This document shows, piece after piece, positions 20,659-29,290 of a DNA stretch of 64,000 nt. Source of the DNA: Yarrowia lipolytica (taxonomy: Eukaryota > Ascomycota > Dipodascomycetes > Dipodascales). The DNA is taken from assembly GCF_001761485.1 (NCBI RefSeq), contig NC_090771.1, positions 1,550,001 to 1,614,000 of the forward strand, in the 5' to 3' direction. The position numbers were made by a program, and so were the translations under genes. Position 1 is the first letter of the stretch. Each line of letters starts with the position of its first letter. The notes below the pieces were generated by a model that searched no databases, had not been told where the DNA came from, and saw only the letters and a program-made list of their open reading frames with translations.

Positions 20659-22995
20659 ATGGCCACTCGACCTGTCACGTCAACACGAAACATTGCTCTC
20701 GGGTTTCTCGAAAAAGAGCTGGAAGAACACAAACAGCAGCTGTCGACCCAGAGGAGAGAGCTCGACATACGATTGAAACCTCTTAGAGACGAGAAGAACG
20801 AAGTTGTTAATGAGATCAAGAGTGCTCACAGCCTCCTTGACGGTCTTCAAGCCAAATTGAAGGACTTCGAAGACTTAGACAAGCGATTGAATGAACAGAT
20901 CAAGGAGGAAGAGAAGAAATTCGAAGATGAGTTTGAGGGTCTGATGGCTAGGATTACGGGTCTCAAGGCTGCCCTCACTGAGCTAGGGAGTGTAAGACAA
21001 TCTGTGGAGGTGAAGAAGGAAAAGGGTGTGATTGAGTTGGGTAGTGGAGGGGATGAGGGGTTGGAAGATGTCGTGAGTCGGGTCACAGAAGGGGTATCTG
21101 TAAACTCGATGTCAGAAGTGTCCTCCGGTGAAGTGCCTTCTACTGTTGATGTATTTGCACCTCCAGTTGATGTTGCTACTGACGCTGCTACATCGCATAC
21201 ACTGTCATCATCTATAGGTAACGGTCCTTGTGAGAAGCCAGCTGCCACAACCGCTATCTCTAAAACTGTTTCTAAAGAGAAAATTGCTGTCGCAAAGATC
21301 TCTCCTGAAACAGGTCTCTCATCTTCCGAGCATGCTTCCCAAATCCTTTCTCGCATCTTGATTCCTAAACTGCCTTCTTTTGAGAAGCGCAAAGGTTCAA
21401 ATGGAACTGCGAAGCCCCAAGTAGAACGGCTCAAACGGAGAAAGCCAAGTTTTGCGGAAGAGGTGGCTGTTTTGATCAAACCGGTGCCCAAAACATGTCC
21501 CAAGCCCAAGAAAACTCCAGGATCGAAGACTAAGGGAAGGGGAAGAGAGCCACTGGCAGTGTTGACAAATGAGAATCCCAACAGCTACGCCAAACAATTG
21601 GGCTCCCGTCGCAAAGAACACAGAAGCGAAGACTCAGATGCCAGTTGGAATGAGGAAGGAGTTTCCATTAACGCCAGTGATAGTGATTCGGAGGATCAAT
21701 CTCCTAATGGTCGACGACAAGGTTGTCGATCGCGAGAGATTGACTGCGAGAGCGATCTCACAAGTGAACTAATTGGAGAATTCAATGAGTTGGTGGGAGA
21801 TGGGAGTGGGAAGTTCGATAGGAAGAGGACAAGTGCAAATGGTACAGAAGAGAAGGGCAGCAACAAGAAGAGCAAGCATGTGAGCGGGAGAGCAGACATG
21901 GGTCAAGGTGTTGAAGATGGAAAGGCTGATTACGAATATTCCAACATGGACACATCCATTGACGAGTTGTTCTTCGAGAAGCCTGCTCTTAATGAGATGA
22001 CTAATGATGAGGCTAACCCGCCAGATGAGTACAATTCTTTTGAGGTACCAGTAGAACCAGCTAATGACATTAGCTCTGCCATTGCACCGAAGCCAGGGTC
22101 TACAGCGAAGTCAAAGTCTGCGGTGGAGGCCACTCATTCGTCTCACCCACCTACCAATATGAAGACTGAGATGGAAGATGTGGCTGTAAACTCTCCAACA
22201 CCTTGGGAGCCCGGTAAGAGTTCGGATTGCCTGGCTCCCATGTCGCCTACCTCATCTTCCCCACCTCTCAAGCTACCTGGACCCCAAGAGCTTGACCTAG
22301 CCAGCTCTCCTGGAGTCCTTGAGTCCCAGAACGCTCAACACGACAGAGAAGGCTTATCCGAAAGGAAGAGTTCGTATAATCAATTGTCCCCCTCAAAACT
22401 TTCACCCCAGCCACCTACAGGTCCTCGCGCCCTCAGGCCTTGTTCAGCCTTGGAGGAATCTTTCCCGCGGCCAATTACTGGAACACCTACCGGTCCTCGA
22501 GATCAGGGCTCTTTACTGGGCGTTCAGGATTTCGATTCGCCCAAAGGGCTTCAAAAAGGGAGCCAAGCTCACCAAGGCGACAGGCGTGATGAAGAATACA
22601 GCAATATGTATGGCAAACAACACGCCTGTCAACCAGACCCTTACGACAGACACGATTATCGGGGGAGGGATATCACCTGGGATATCCTCAGATACAACCC
22701 ACAACTCTGGGCGCATCTGCACAGTGTCAGGCAGCTCAGAGGGCTTGTGTTTTACCACGGCAGATACACTTTGATCAGGTGTATATATGGCTATCCCGAG
22801 AGGAAGTGTCATGATGCATTTGAGACCCTGCGAGATCTGCGGATGCACATGTTCACTGTCCACTGCATTAAGACGTATGTGTGTCTCCTATGCAAATCAG
22901 CTTATGGTAGGAAGTGTGATCTATGGGGCCATTGTAAGAAGTTCCACGATGGCCTTATGGGTAAGTACTGGCGTGGGCATTCCAACCATGTCTGA
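20659..22995 (+). CDS. Orphan coiled-coil protein with C-terminal C2H2 zinc fingers
   Basis: Encodes 778 residues. Residues about 10-105 form a heptad-rich coiled coil (LEKELEEHKQQLSTQRREL). The long middle (about 110-690) is disordered, rich in Ser/Pro/Glu with basic patches (LKRRKPSFAEE; PKTCPKPKKTPGSKTKGRG) that could be nuclear signals. The last about 75 residues carry a clear C2H2 finger (CLLCKSAYGRKCDLWGHCKKFH, spacing C-x2-C-x12-H-x4-H written in parts) preceded by an atypical finger-like segment with CIYGYPERKCHDAFETL and an H-x5-H pair. The layout suggests a dimeric nuclear DNA-binding or chromatin protein. I do not recognise an orthologue; the target is unknown. Confidence 0.7.
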   Translation: MATRPVTSTRNIALGFLEKELEEHKQQLSTQRRELDIRLKPLRDEKNEVVNEIKSAHSLLDGLQAKLKDFEDLDKRLNEQIKEEEKKFEDEFEGLMARITGLKAALTELGSVRQSVEVKKEKGVIELGSGGDEGLEDVVSRVTEGVSVNSMSEVSSGEVPSTVDVFAPPVDVATDAATSHTLSSSIGNGPCEKPAATTAISKTVSKEKIAVAKISPETGLSSSEHASQILSRILIPKLPSFEKRKGSNGTAKPQVERLKRRKPSFAEEVAVLIKPVPKTCPKPKKTPGSKTKGRGREPLAVLTNENPNSYAKQLGSRRKEHRSEDSDASWNEEGVSINASDSDSEDQSPNGRRQGCRSREIDCESDLTSELIGEFNELVGDGSGKFDRKRTSANGTEEKGSNKKSKHVSGRADMGQGVEDGKADYEYSNMDTSIDELFFEKPALNEMTNDEANPPDEYNSFEVPVEPANDISSAIAPKPGSTAKSKSAVEATHSSHPPTNMKTEMEDVAVNSPTPWEPGKSSDCLAPMSPTSSSPPLKLPGPQELDLASSPGVLESQNAQHDREGLSERKSSYNQLSPSKLSPQPPTGPRALRPCSALEESFPRPITGTPTGPRDQGSLLGVQDFDSPKGLQKGSQAHQGDRRDEEYSNMYGKQHACQPDPYDRHDYRGRDITWDILRYNPQLWAHLHSVRQLRGLVFYHGRYTLIRCIYGYPERKCHDAFETLRDLRMHMFTVHCIKTYVCLLCKSAYGRKCDLWGHCKKFHDGLMGKYWRGHSNHV

Positions 22996-23193
22996 TGTTA
23001 GCTATACACTACATGTAAGGTAACGTAAGTAAATGTATTAAACGGGGCTGAATCGTTAGTGTTTATGAGGTGTTTGATGCTACAACAGAAAGACTACAGT
23101 TTTGCTTTGTTCCTACCTTGCACTGCGTGAACTCAGGGTCAGGCACTCGCTCGATTTAATCATAATCTAATCATCACATTGAAAAAGACATAT

Positions 23194-23931
23194 CTACTTC
23201 TTCTCAGCAGCCTCCTGCTCCTTGAGGAAGTTGGCAATGAACTTCTCCTCGTCGGAAGAGCCGGCCTGGATGGCGGGGGCAGCGGGCTTCTCAGCCTTCT
23301 TGCCAGAAGAAGCAATCACGATACCACCGACGACAGAGACGATAGTTCCGATAGCGAGCTGAGTTAGTATTGAACGGGTAGCTTGTGTGTTGGTTTGTAG
23401 TGGGAACAAATAGCTTAGTTGGATGACTTGTAATGGTCATTTGAGGCACATTCCGATAGTAACACTTCGACGTTTGAGGCATGGACGTCACACAGGATAG
23501 CTTGAGCAGAACCAAGACAATCAGACAAGGCCAAAACGAAGTATCCACAAGGATACAGCAATCGCATCCATTCCGCAATTAACATATGCCTTGCTTCTCA
23601 TGTTACTTCCCTCACCTTGCTCTCAATCAGATGGCCACGATGTGACCCGAGCACCACACAAAACCTCTATCCACGAGAGCATCCTTGTCAATTGTCTTCC
23701 CAAACATCATCCCTGTGTTCTTATAGCAAAAACATCATCCCTCCATAGCTCTAGTTTCCTCAATTTCCTCCGTCATGTTGTCTAATGTCCTCATCACATC
23801 CTCCTCTTAGTAAACCTGACGATGAACACCAGGACAATTCTTTGCCAGGGCAATGCCCTCGTAAACACCCCTCAAACACTCACCTGATGGGGGTAGACAG
23901 TCTTTCCGAGAATGTGGTATGCGGCACCCAT
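23194..23931 (-). CDS. ATP19: ATP synthase subunit k (Atp19), two exons
   Basis: Exons at 23884-23931 ([16 protein letters not shown]) and 23194-23358 ([12 protein letters not shown] ... EKK) join in phase 0 into 70 residues. The 525-bp intron starts GTGAGTG and ends TACTAACTCAG. The N-terminus and the PHQLAIGT junction match yeast Atp19 (68 residues; MGAAYHFMGKAIPPHQLAIGT), as do the single membrane segment (about 17-35) and the acidic C-terminal [15 protein letters not shown]. Subunit k is a small inner-membrane protein of the F1Fo dimer interface in mitochondria. The exon-2 frame alone continues upstream with an unrelated reading, which would give a wrong 71-residue start. The intron is long for so small a gene. 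Confidence 0.92.
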
Positions 23932-24267
23932 TGTTGATTTTTGGTTGTTAAGGTCGTGATGTGAATAGGTGTCTTTTTTGAATTTGTCGGGAGCCAGGCT
24001 ACGCAGTGTAATTGGCTGGAAAGTTGTGCTGCAGTATTGGGACCGGACCAGTATGTACGCTACACTGTTGCGACTTTAAGCTCCCCCACATACATGCAGC
24101 ATGTACACTCCAGAGCGATATACTCTATTGTGCGGGCATAGGGAGGGGGATCTAACACACGACGCGACACTTTCACAAGCCGTTTGTTCAACACAGGCAC
24201 GACTTTTTCACACTCGCAGAGTTACTCCGATCCCAACAGTACTAATTCCGTTCTTTTCCGACCCGAA
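23932..24267. other. Divergent promoter region ATP19/AVO1
   Basis: 336-bp spacer shared by the two promoters. Nothing beyond ordinary AT/GC mix and a GATC-rich stretch was recognised. Confidence 0.45.
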
Positions 24268-26685
24268 ATGAGTCTGTTACAAGACCCAGACTACCTCATC
24301 ACACATCTTCGGGCCAAGTATGTCGATTCCATTCACGATTCAGTCGCGCCAGCATTGGTCAAGCCCGTCCCAGGATACCTTCGACACGACCATTCAAAGG
24401 ATTGGCAAAATGAGTCGCTTACGATTCTTCTGAAGGCTGAATCTCCGCCTGTAGCTTCATCGTCACTCAACGAGAAAGCTCTGGCATATAGACGACAGAA
24501 GTTGAGGCTTGACGACATGAGCGATGAGGACGAAGATGAAATGGCAGACGACGAGAATCACACTAATGGAGGAGTCATCAGACTGAAACGACGAAACACA
24601 CAGAAACGAGCCTCAGGGGTGCCTCTAGCTCAGAGTTATATGGACTCCAGCGATACCTACAAGCAACAGGACATTATGGCAAGTGGAGGGTTCTCTGGTC
24701 AATACGACGACTCAAACTCGTCAGGAGACGACGATGATTTTGACGAAGAGGAAAGTGAAGACGAAGCAGGAGGTTCAGGCGTATTGGATGTGCATCAACT
24801 GACTCCCAGAATTGATGACCATCATAGCAGCGACTCCAGCATCATGTCTTCGTCAGAAGATGACGAGGAGATCATTGTTGTTCCATCCATGACATTCGAC
24901 GAAGGCACTTCTCTTTCTGGGGATGCATATGCTGCTATATCCTCTGCTAATGTGGACTCGGAGCTCGATCCTCAAAGCAGTTATATCTATCCTACCGACG
25001 AACAAGGGCTCGTGGTGGATTCAGATGACTCCGACGAACACCTGGAGATGCCCATTTCAAAGACAAACACAAAATCGTCCATGCCCAGAGCCACATCTAC
25101 TGCTTCTGTGACCACTGCAGGCTCTTCATTGTCCAAGACTGCCAATTCCAACACCTCATGGCTGTCTCAGCGACGTGAACCACAGCGGCAAACTTCTGTT
25201 GATGTCATCCCTGAGCCACAGAGTCTCAAGAATCGTCGCCGAATGAGCGGGGTGGTTCCACCCAGACCAAGAAGTAACACTACCGCTTCTCTCCCTGCAG
25301 AATCAACCCAAAAGGTCGATACCAAATTGTTCGAGAAGGACTTTAGCCGTCTACAACTCGTTACTGAACGGCAACATACCAGTTTGCTGTCCAGCCAAAT
25401 CCAGGACAGGTCTTCTACTCTCGACAACCCCCTCGACGAATATATGAGTGCTTCTGGAAAGGCCACCAAAAAGCCTCTCAACATCTACATGTATATGCCA
25501 AGCAGTGCGTGTCCCGATACTCCCTGGGAGGTCTCTCTTCTTCCGGATGTGACTGTCAGCCACGCTATTGGTTTTGCACTATACAAATACTCTCTGAACC
25601 ACCTTGAGCCGGCTCTTACACCAGCCCAGTGTGACGCCAACCTGTGGAACTGTTACATGGTCGAAGATGGAGAAGTGGATGAAGATATCGTGCTTGATCG
25701 AACTACAGAGCTCAGCCGCTACGGAGAAGAGTTTGCTCTGGTTGAAGCCACTCCCAGTGAATACATTGAAAACAAGAAACGCACGCCCAACAAGTTTGGT
25801 GTGCAGGCTAAGACAGAGGCTTCTCCAGGCGCCACTGGGGGCGTCCCTGTTCCTATTCCTCCAACTATGATCATTGATGATGATTCAACCACTGCTCTTC
25901 CGACCACTATCGAGAGGGAGACTGTTCGGCTTCGAATCCATCTCGAGTCCACGAATACCGTCACACTCAACGTCGATAGAGGCAGTTATCTTGCCGAAGT
26001 GCTTGAAACCATCTGCAAACGACGAAGCTGCGATACTTCCCTTTACACTCTTGCTCTCTTTGGTACCAAGATCATTGCACCGGGAGACCGAACTGTGGAG
26101 GCACTGCAGGGACACCATGAATTGGAACTGCTGCAGAAGAAGTATGTATCACAATCAGTGGGATATATCTACCCTCCCAAATCTCAAAATCCAGCTGCCC
26201 CGATTATTCCTCGAGGCTCCGCAGCTCTGTTTACACACACTGGGTCAGTGGCCGGAGGAGCTCTTGGAAAGCTGTCTGGAAAGTCGCTCAAGCACGCCCC
26301 TCAAAACTTTCTACTTGGCCCATCTTCTCCTTCAGACGATCTAGGTTCTGATGCGTACCAAAAGTACCAGGTCTGGAGACGTCAACCCATGTCGTTCATT
26401 AGTAAGCATGAAAAGGTGCTTGCATTCGATGGAGAATACATCCACATCATGCCGTCAGACGACAAAACCAAATTTGAAACGTCCAAAACGTCTTCGTTTC
26501 ACGTGGGCCGTATCATCAAGTGCAAGCAGTCCCGAAAGGTGCCTTCAAACTTCAAAATTGTCGTCAACAAGCCCTCTGGGCCAAAGCGATACGATCTGGA
26601 GGCCGTTTCCGTAGCACAGTGTGTGGAAATCGTCACCAAGATCAGACACAGATGCTCTGCTTATGTCAAGTCCCGAAACGGCTAG
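24268..26685 (+). CDS. AVO1: TORC2 subunit Sin1/Avo1
   Basis: Encodes 805 residues. The N-terminus (MSLLQDPDYLITHLRAKYVDS) fits the Sin1 start. A long acidic Ser-rich region follows. Then come the CRIM domain (about 400-500; KPLNIYMYMPSSACPD ... GEEFALVEATPSEY), which in Sin1 binds Ypk/Akt-type AGC kinase substrates, a Raf-like Ras-binding domain (about 550-630; RETVRLRIHLESTNTVTLNV) and a C-terminal PH domain (about 695-800; YQVWRRQPMSFISKHEKVL ... VTKIRHRC), which targets the complex to plasma-membrane PIP2. All four parts of the family are present in order. The ATG at 24268 was chosen; upstream frame has no ATG. Confidence 0.93.
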   Translation: MSLLQDPDYLITHLRAKYVDSIHDSVAPALVKPVPGYLRHDHSKDWQNESLTILLKAESPPVASSSLNEKALAYRRQKLRLDDMSDEDEDEMADDENHTNGGVIRLKRRNTQKRASGVPLAQSYMDSSDTYKQQDIMASGGFSGQYDDSNSSGDDDDFDEEESEDEAGGSGVLDVHQLTPRIDDHHSSDSSIMSSSEDDEEIIVVPSMTFDEGTSLSGDAYAAISSANVDSELDPQSSYIYPTDEQGLVVDSDDSDEHLEMPISKTNTKSSMPRATSTASVTTAGSSLSKTANSNTSWLSQRREPQRQTSVDVIPEPQSLKNRRRMSGVVPPRPRSNTTASLPAESTQKVDTKLFEKDFSRLQLVTERQHTSLLSSQIQDRSSTLDNPLDEYMSASGKATKKPLNIYMYMPSSACPDTPWEVSLLPDVTVSHAIGFALYKYSLNHLEPALTPAQCDANLWNCYMVEDGEVDEDIVLDRTTELSRYGEEFALVEATPSEYIENKKRTPNKFGVQAKTEASPGATGGVPVPIPPTMIIDDDSTTALPTTIERETVRLRIHLESTNTVTLNVDRGSYLAEVLETICKRRSCDTSLYTLALFGTKIIAPGDRTVEALQGHHELELLQKKYVSQSVGYIYPPKSQNPAAPIIPRGSAALFTHTGSVAGGALGKLSGKSLKHAPQNFLLGPSSPSDDLGSDAYQKYQVWRRQPMSFISKHEKVLAFDGEYIHIMPSDDKTKFETSKTSSFHVGRIIKCKQSRKVPSNFKIVVNKPSGPKRYDLEAVSVAQCVEIVTKIRHRCSAYVKSRNG

Positions 26686-27047
26686 TTATTTATTATGTAT
26701 TATGAATGTATGATATACACGCAAGGAGTAATCCAAGTGTGTGACTGAAACGAAGAGGGGTGTGTGTAGTATGCGATATGGAGTCACCACGATAACTGTC
26801 GTCAAGATGGCTAGAAGTCGTGCTGAATGAGTAAGTACCATCACACACTCTACAAGTAAGAGTACTTGAAGTTATGAATAGTTAGTTGTGCATCGAGTAT
26901 CATATTTGTAGATACAGTACCTGTAATTTAGCGCCAATAAGACAATGTTAGACTACTGTAGCATCAAGAACAATGCCAAAAGCATGTCGATGTCCTACTG
27001 TAACTCTGCTGTCAACCTACGAGATGGCTAGAGGCATCTGTCAAGTA
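26686..27047. other. Convergent intergenic region
   Basis: No gene recognised. TACAAGTA and TACTTG words occur near 26860-26880. Confidence 0.45.
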
Positions 27048-27346
27048 TCATTCGCAACTACTTTTAGCTAACGCGTATAGCACTTGCCTATTATAGATGT
27101 CTTCGATGTCGTTATTAGAAGCAGCCCATGCAGAAGTAACTTGGATGGCCTCGACATCACCAATCTGAACACAAGTAACCGTGGCTGCATAATCTAAAGG
27201 CAACACCATTCCATGACTGGCCACAATTTTACCAGAAACAAGTCCCACCAAGGTCCTTCTGCAGTTACTACTGTACTGTACATACTGTACATACTGTCTC
27301 ATACCTGTACATACGTCAGTTTTAGAAGTGTTGTGAAGCCAGCCAT
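27048..27346 (-). CDS. Possible small spliced gene, 80 residues
   Basis: Candidate exons 27315-27346 (MAGFTTLLKLT) and 27048-27258, split by a 56-bp intron with donor GTATGT and acceptor GTAGTAACTGCAG, a branch-like site fused to the acceptor as in this genome. The total, 243 nt, is a whole number of codons. The second exon reads as real protein (LVGLVSGKIVASHGMVLPL; VEAIQVTSAWAASNNDIED) and not as noise. The 'GKIVASHG' stretch resembles the second strand of roadblock/LC7 proteins, but this is weak. The intron holds TACTGTAC words of the dispersed type, and the GTATGT donor is not the commonest here. Function unknown; could be a chance frame. Confidence 0.35.
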
Positions 27347-27496
27347 GTTGTACATGATTGTGATTGCAGACCATTAGACATGTACTGGCAAGCAATGTAA
27401 AGACAGATACAAAACCAATCACTACTGCTCGTACGAAACACACTCAACTCAATGAATGAAGATGTTTAAATAATGCTAGGTTGAACTATAAATAAT

Positions 27497-29290
27497 CTAC
27501 CACTTGAGCCAAGTGCCGCTCTCCTTCTTGGAGTGCTTTGCGGTGGTCTTGGGCACCATGAGAGTGTCTTTGGAGAGTCCCATTTGCGAGAGCTCGTCCC
27601 GAAGATCCTCAATCTGCTGCTTGGCAAGAGCTTCGTTGGTCTTGCTCTCAGCCAGCTGCATCATGAGATCTTCGTATGAAAGTGCAGAAGAAGAAGCTTC
27701 TCCGAACTGGCTCTTGAGCATGTCCAAAGAGCCATCTTCGGCGGCGACGCCCTTGATGTAGGCTCCAACCACCTCTCTGTCCTTCTTTCGCTCCTGCTTC
27801 TCCTGCTCCAGTTCCTTTCGCAGTTGCTGAAGCTCCAGTTCAAGAGCAGCAACCGCAGCCTCCGTCTTACCAGCAGTAGGAGACATGTCGAATGACGACA
27901 CAGAGGATGCATAGTCCACCTGGGACATGATTTCGGTGTCGACCGACACCATGGAGGCTCCGGAGCCGGACACGGACCGTGTTGAACGGTCGGAATTAGT
28001 CGAGACAGAAGCTGACCGGTCGCCAGGGACTCGGAGCGACGACAGAGACCAGCCCTGCGAAAAGAACCGCTTGGGAGATCTGCTCTTAGGCAGCGGGGTC
28101 ACGTCCTTCATCTCCTTGGCGAGATCCTTAACCCGTCGTCGCTCCTCAAGCATGGTCTCATACTCATGCTCCAGCTGGGTGAGGACGTCGGGAGATCCTA
28201 GATGAGCGCTGGTGATGTCACTAGCAAGTAGATCCCCGTCCCCTCCGTAGACGTCCCACAGACGTCGTCCCAGTAGGTGCTGCAGCACGTCCTCTTCCTC
28301 GGTCATGTTAAGAATGTTGTACTTGTTTCGCTTGAGAATGGCCATAGCGGTTCGCATGAGCGTTTCAGTCACGCCCTCAAGGAACATCAGGTCGTAGATA
28401 CGTACCAGCATAGGCAGAGGGCAGGTGACAGCGAACAGTGACATGAACCATTGAGAAGCGTAGATAGTGTTGATATTGAGCGACTTGAGATGGGCATGGA
28501 TCTCAGGCAGCTGCTGCTCCAACAGGCTCTCAAATTGGAACATTTTGAGATGCAGGCCGGCCATGTCGGCTGCGAACATGGACCGCAGGTCATAGTTTTC
28601 CAGCAACTTGACTAGCACACAGAACGCGTCGCAATCATCCATGTGCAGCAGCAGAGGTCCCACCAGGAACGTCAGGCCCTGGCAGTAGCCCACCTGCATG
28701 TCATAGGCCGAGTAGGCACGTAGCACCTTACCCATCATGATTTGGCCCTTACCTTCCTGTTCTCGAAACAAGTCGATTTCGGGGAATGTTCGGTGCAGGT
28801 CTCGGCCAATTATCTTGACGTAGGGGGTCCACTCGTTGGCCAGCGAGTCGTAGAGGTACTTGAGAGATGCAATGTCCTCGCTGGAACCACAGTCGCCTCC
28901 AGAAGTGTAGGCCATGGACTTCCAGATGTCTCCTCTGAGAGCAGGAGGCACACCCCCTCTCACCATGTCGCACGAGTAGTGGGGGATTCGAGTGGCGCAG
29001 TCGTTAAAGGATACCATAGCGGCCGACCAGAACGACAGGTCCTTCTGGGACACAGGCGACGAGGATATGCCGGGAATGGCGCTCTCGTATGTGTTGACCT
29101 GATGCTCCAGCTGGTCCAGGGGAATGGTACAGATGTCGTCAGGCGCAGACAGCGAGGCTCGGGGCGACGATTGTCGAGAGTTTTGCTGTTTCTCTAGTCT
29201 GGCGAGGAGCAGTTGAGACGAGTCGGGGTGGGCCGAAGTCACCAACTTGGCCTCGATTTCAAACAGAGAAGTCCAGTCGATGTGTTCCAT
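27497..29290 (-). CDS. TBC-domain Rab GTPase-activating protein, Gyp5-like
   Basis: Encodes 597 residues. The TBC domain spans about 105-330: GGVPPALRGDIWKSM, IIGRDLHRTFPEIDLF with the arginine finger (IxxDxxRT), MQVGYCQGLTFLVGPLL with the glutamine finger (YCQG), and SLNINTIYASQWFMSLFA. A Ser-rich linker (about 395-460) and a C-terminal coiled coil (about 465-580) follow. This layout, TBC plus C-terminal coiled coil, is that of Gyp5/Gyl1, which act on Ypt1/Sec4 in exocytosis. Substrate and orthology are inference. Both catalytic residues are present, so it should be active. Confidence 0.88.
   Translation of the reverse strand: MEHIDWTSLFEIEAKLVTSAHPDSSQLLLARLEKQQNSRQSSPRASLSAPDDICTIPLDQLEHQVNTYESAIPGISSSPVSQKDLSFWSAAMVSFNDCATRIPHYSCDMVRGGVPPALRGDIWKSMAYTSGGDCGSSEDIASLKYLYDSLANEWTPYVKIIGRDLHRTFPEIDLFREQEGKGQIMMGKVLRAYSAYDMQVGYCQGLTFLVGPLLLHMDDCDAFCVLVKLLENYDLRSMFAADMAGLHLKMFQFESLLEQQLPEIHAHLKSLNINTIYASQWFMSLFAVTCPLPMLVRIYDLMFLEGVTETLMRTAMAILKRNKYNILNMTEEEDVLQHLLGRRLWDVYGGDGDLLASDITSAHLGSPDVLTQLEHEYETMLEERRRVKDLAKEMKDVTPLPKSRSPKRFFSQGWSLSSLRVPGDRSASVSTNSDRSTRSVSGSGASMVSVDTEIMSQVDYASSVSSFDMSPTAGKTEAAVAALELELQQLRKELEQEKQERKKDREVVGAYIKGVAAEDGSLDMLKSQFGEASSSALSYEDLMMQLAESKTNEALAKQQIEDLRDELSQMGLSKDTLMVPKTTAKHSKKESGTWLKW

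Noticed and set aside
23359-23883. Box C-like GTGATGA in the long ATP19 intron as a snoRNA candidate
   Set aside because: No box D at a suitable distance and no terminal stem; the nearest CTGA is about 170 nt away.
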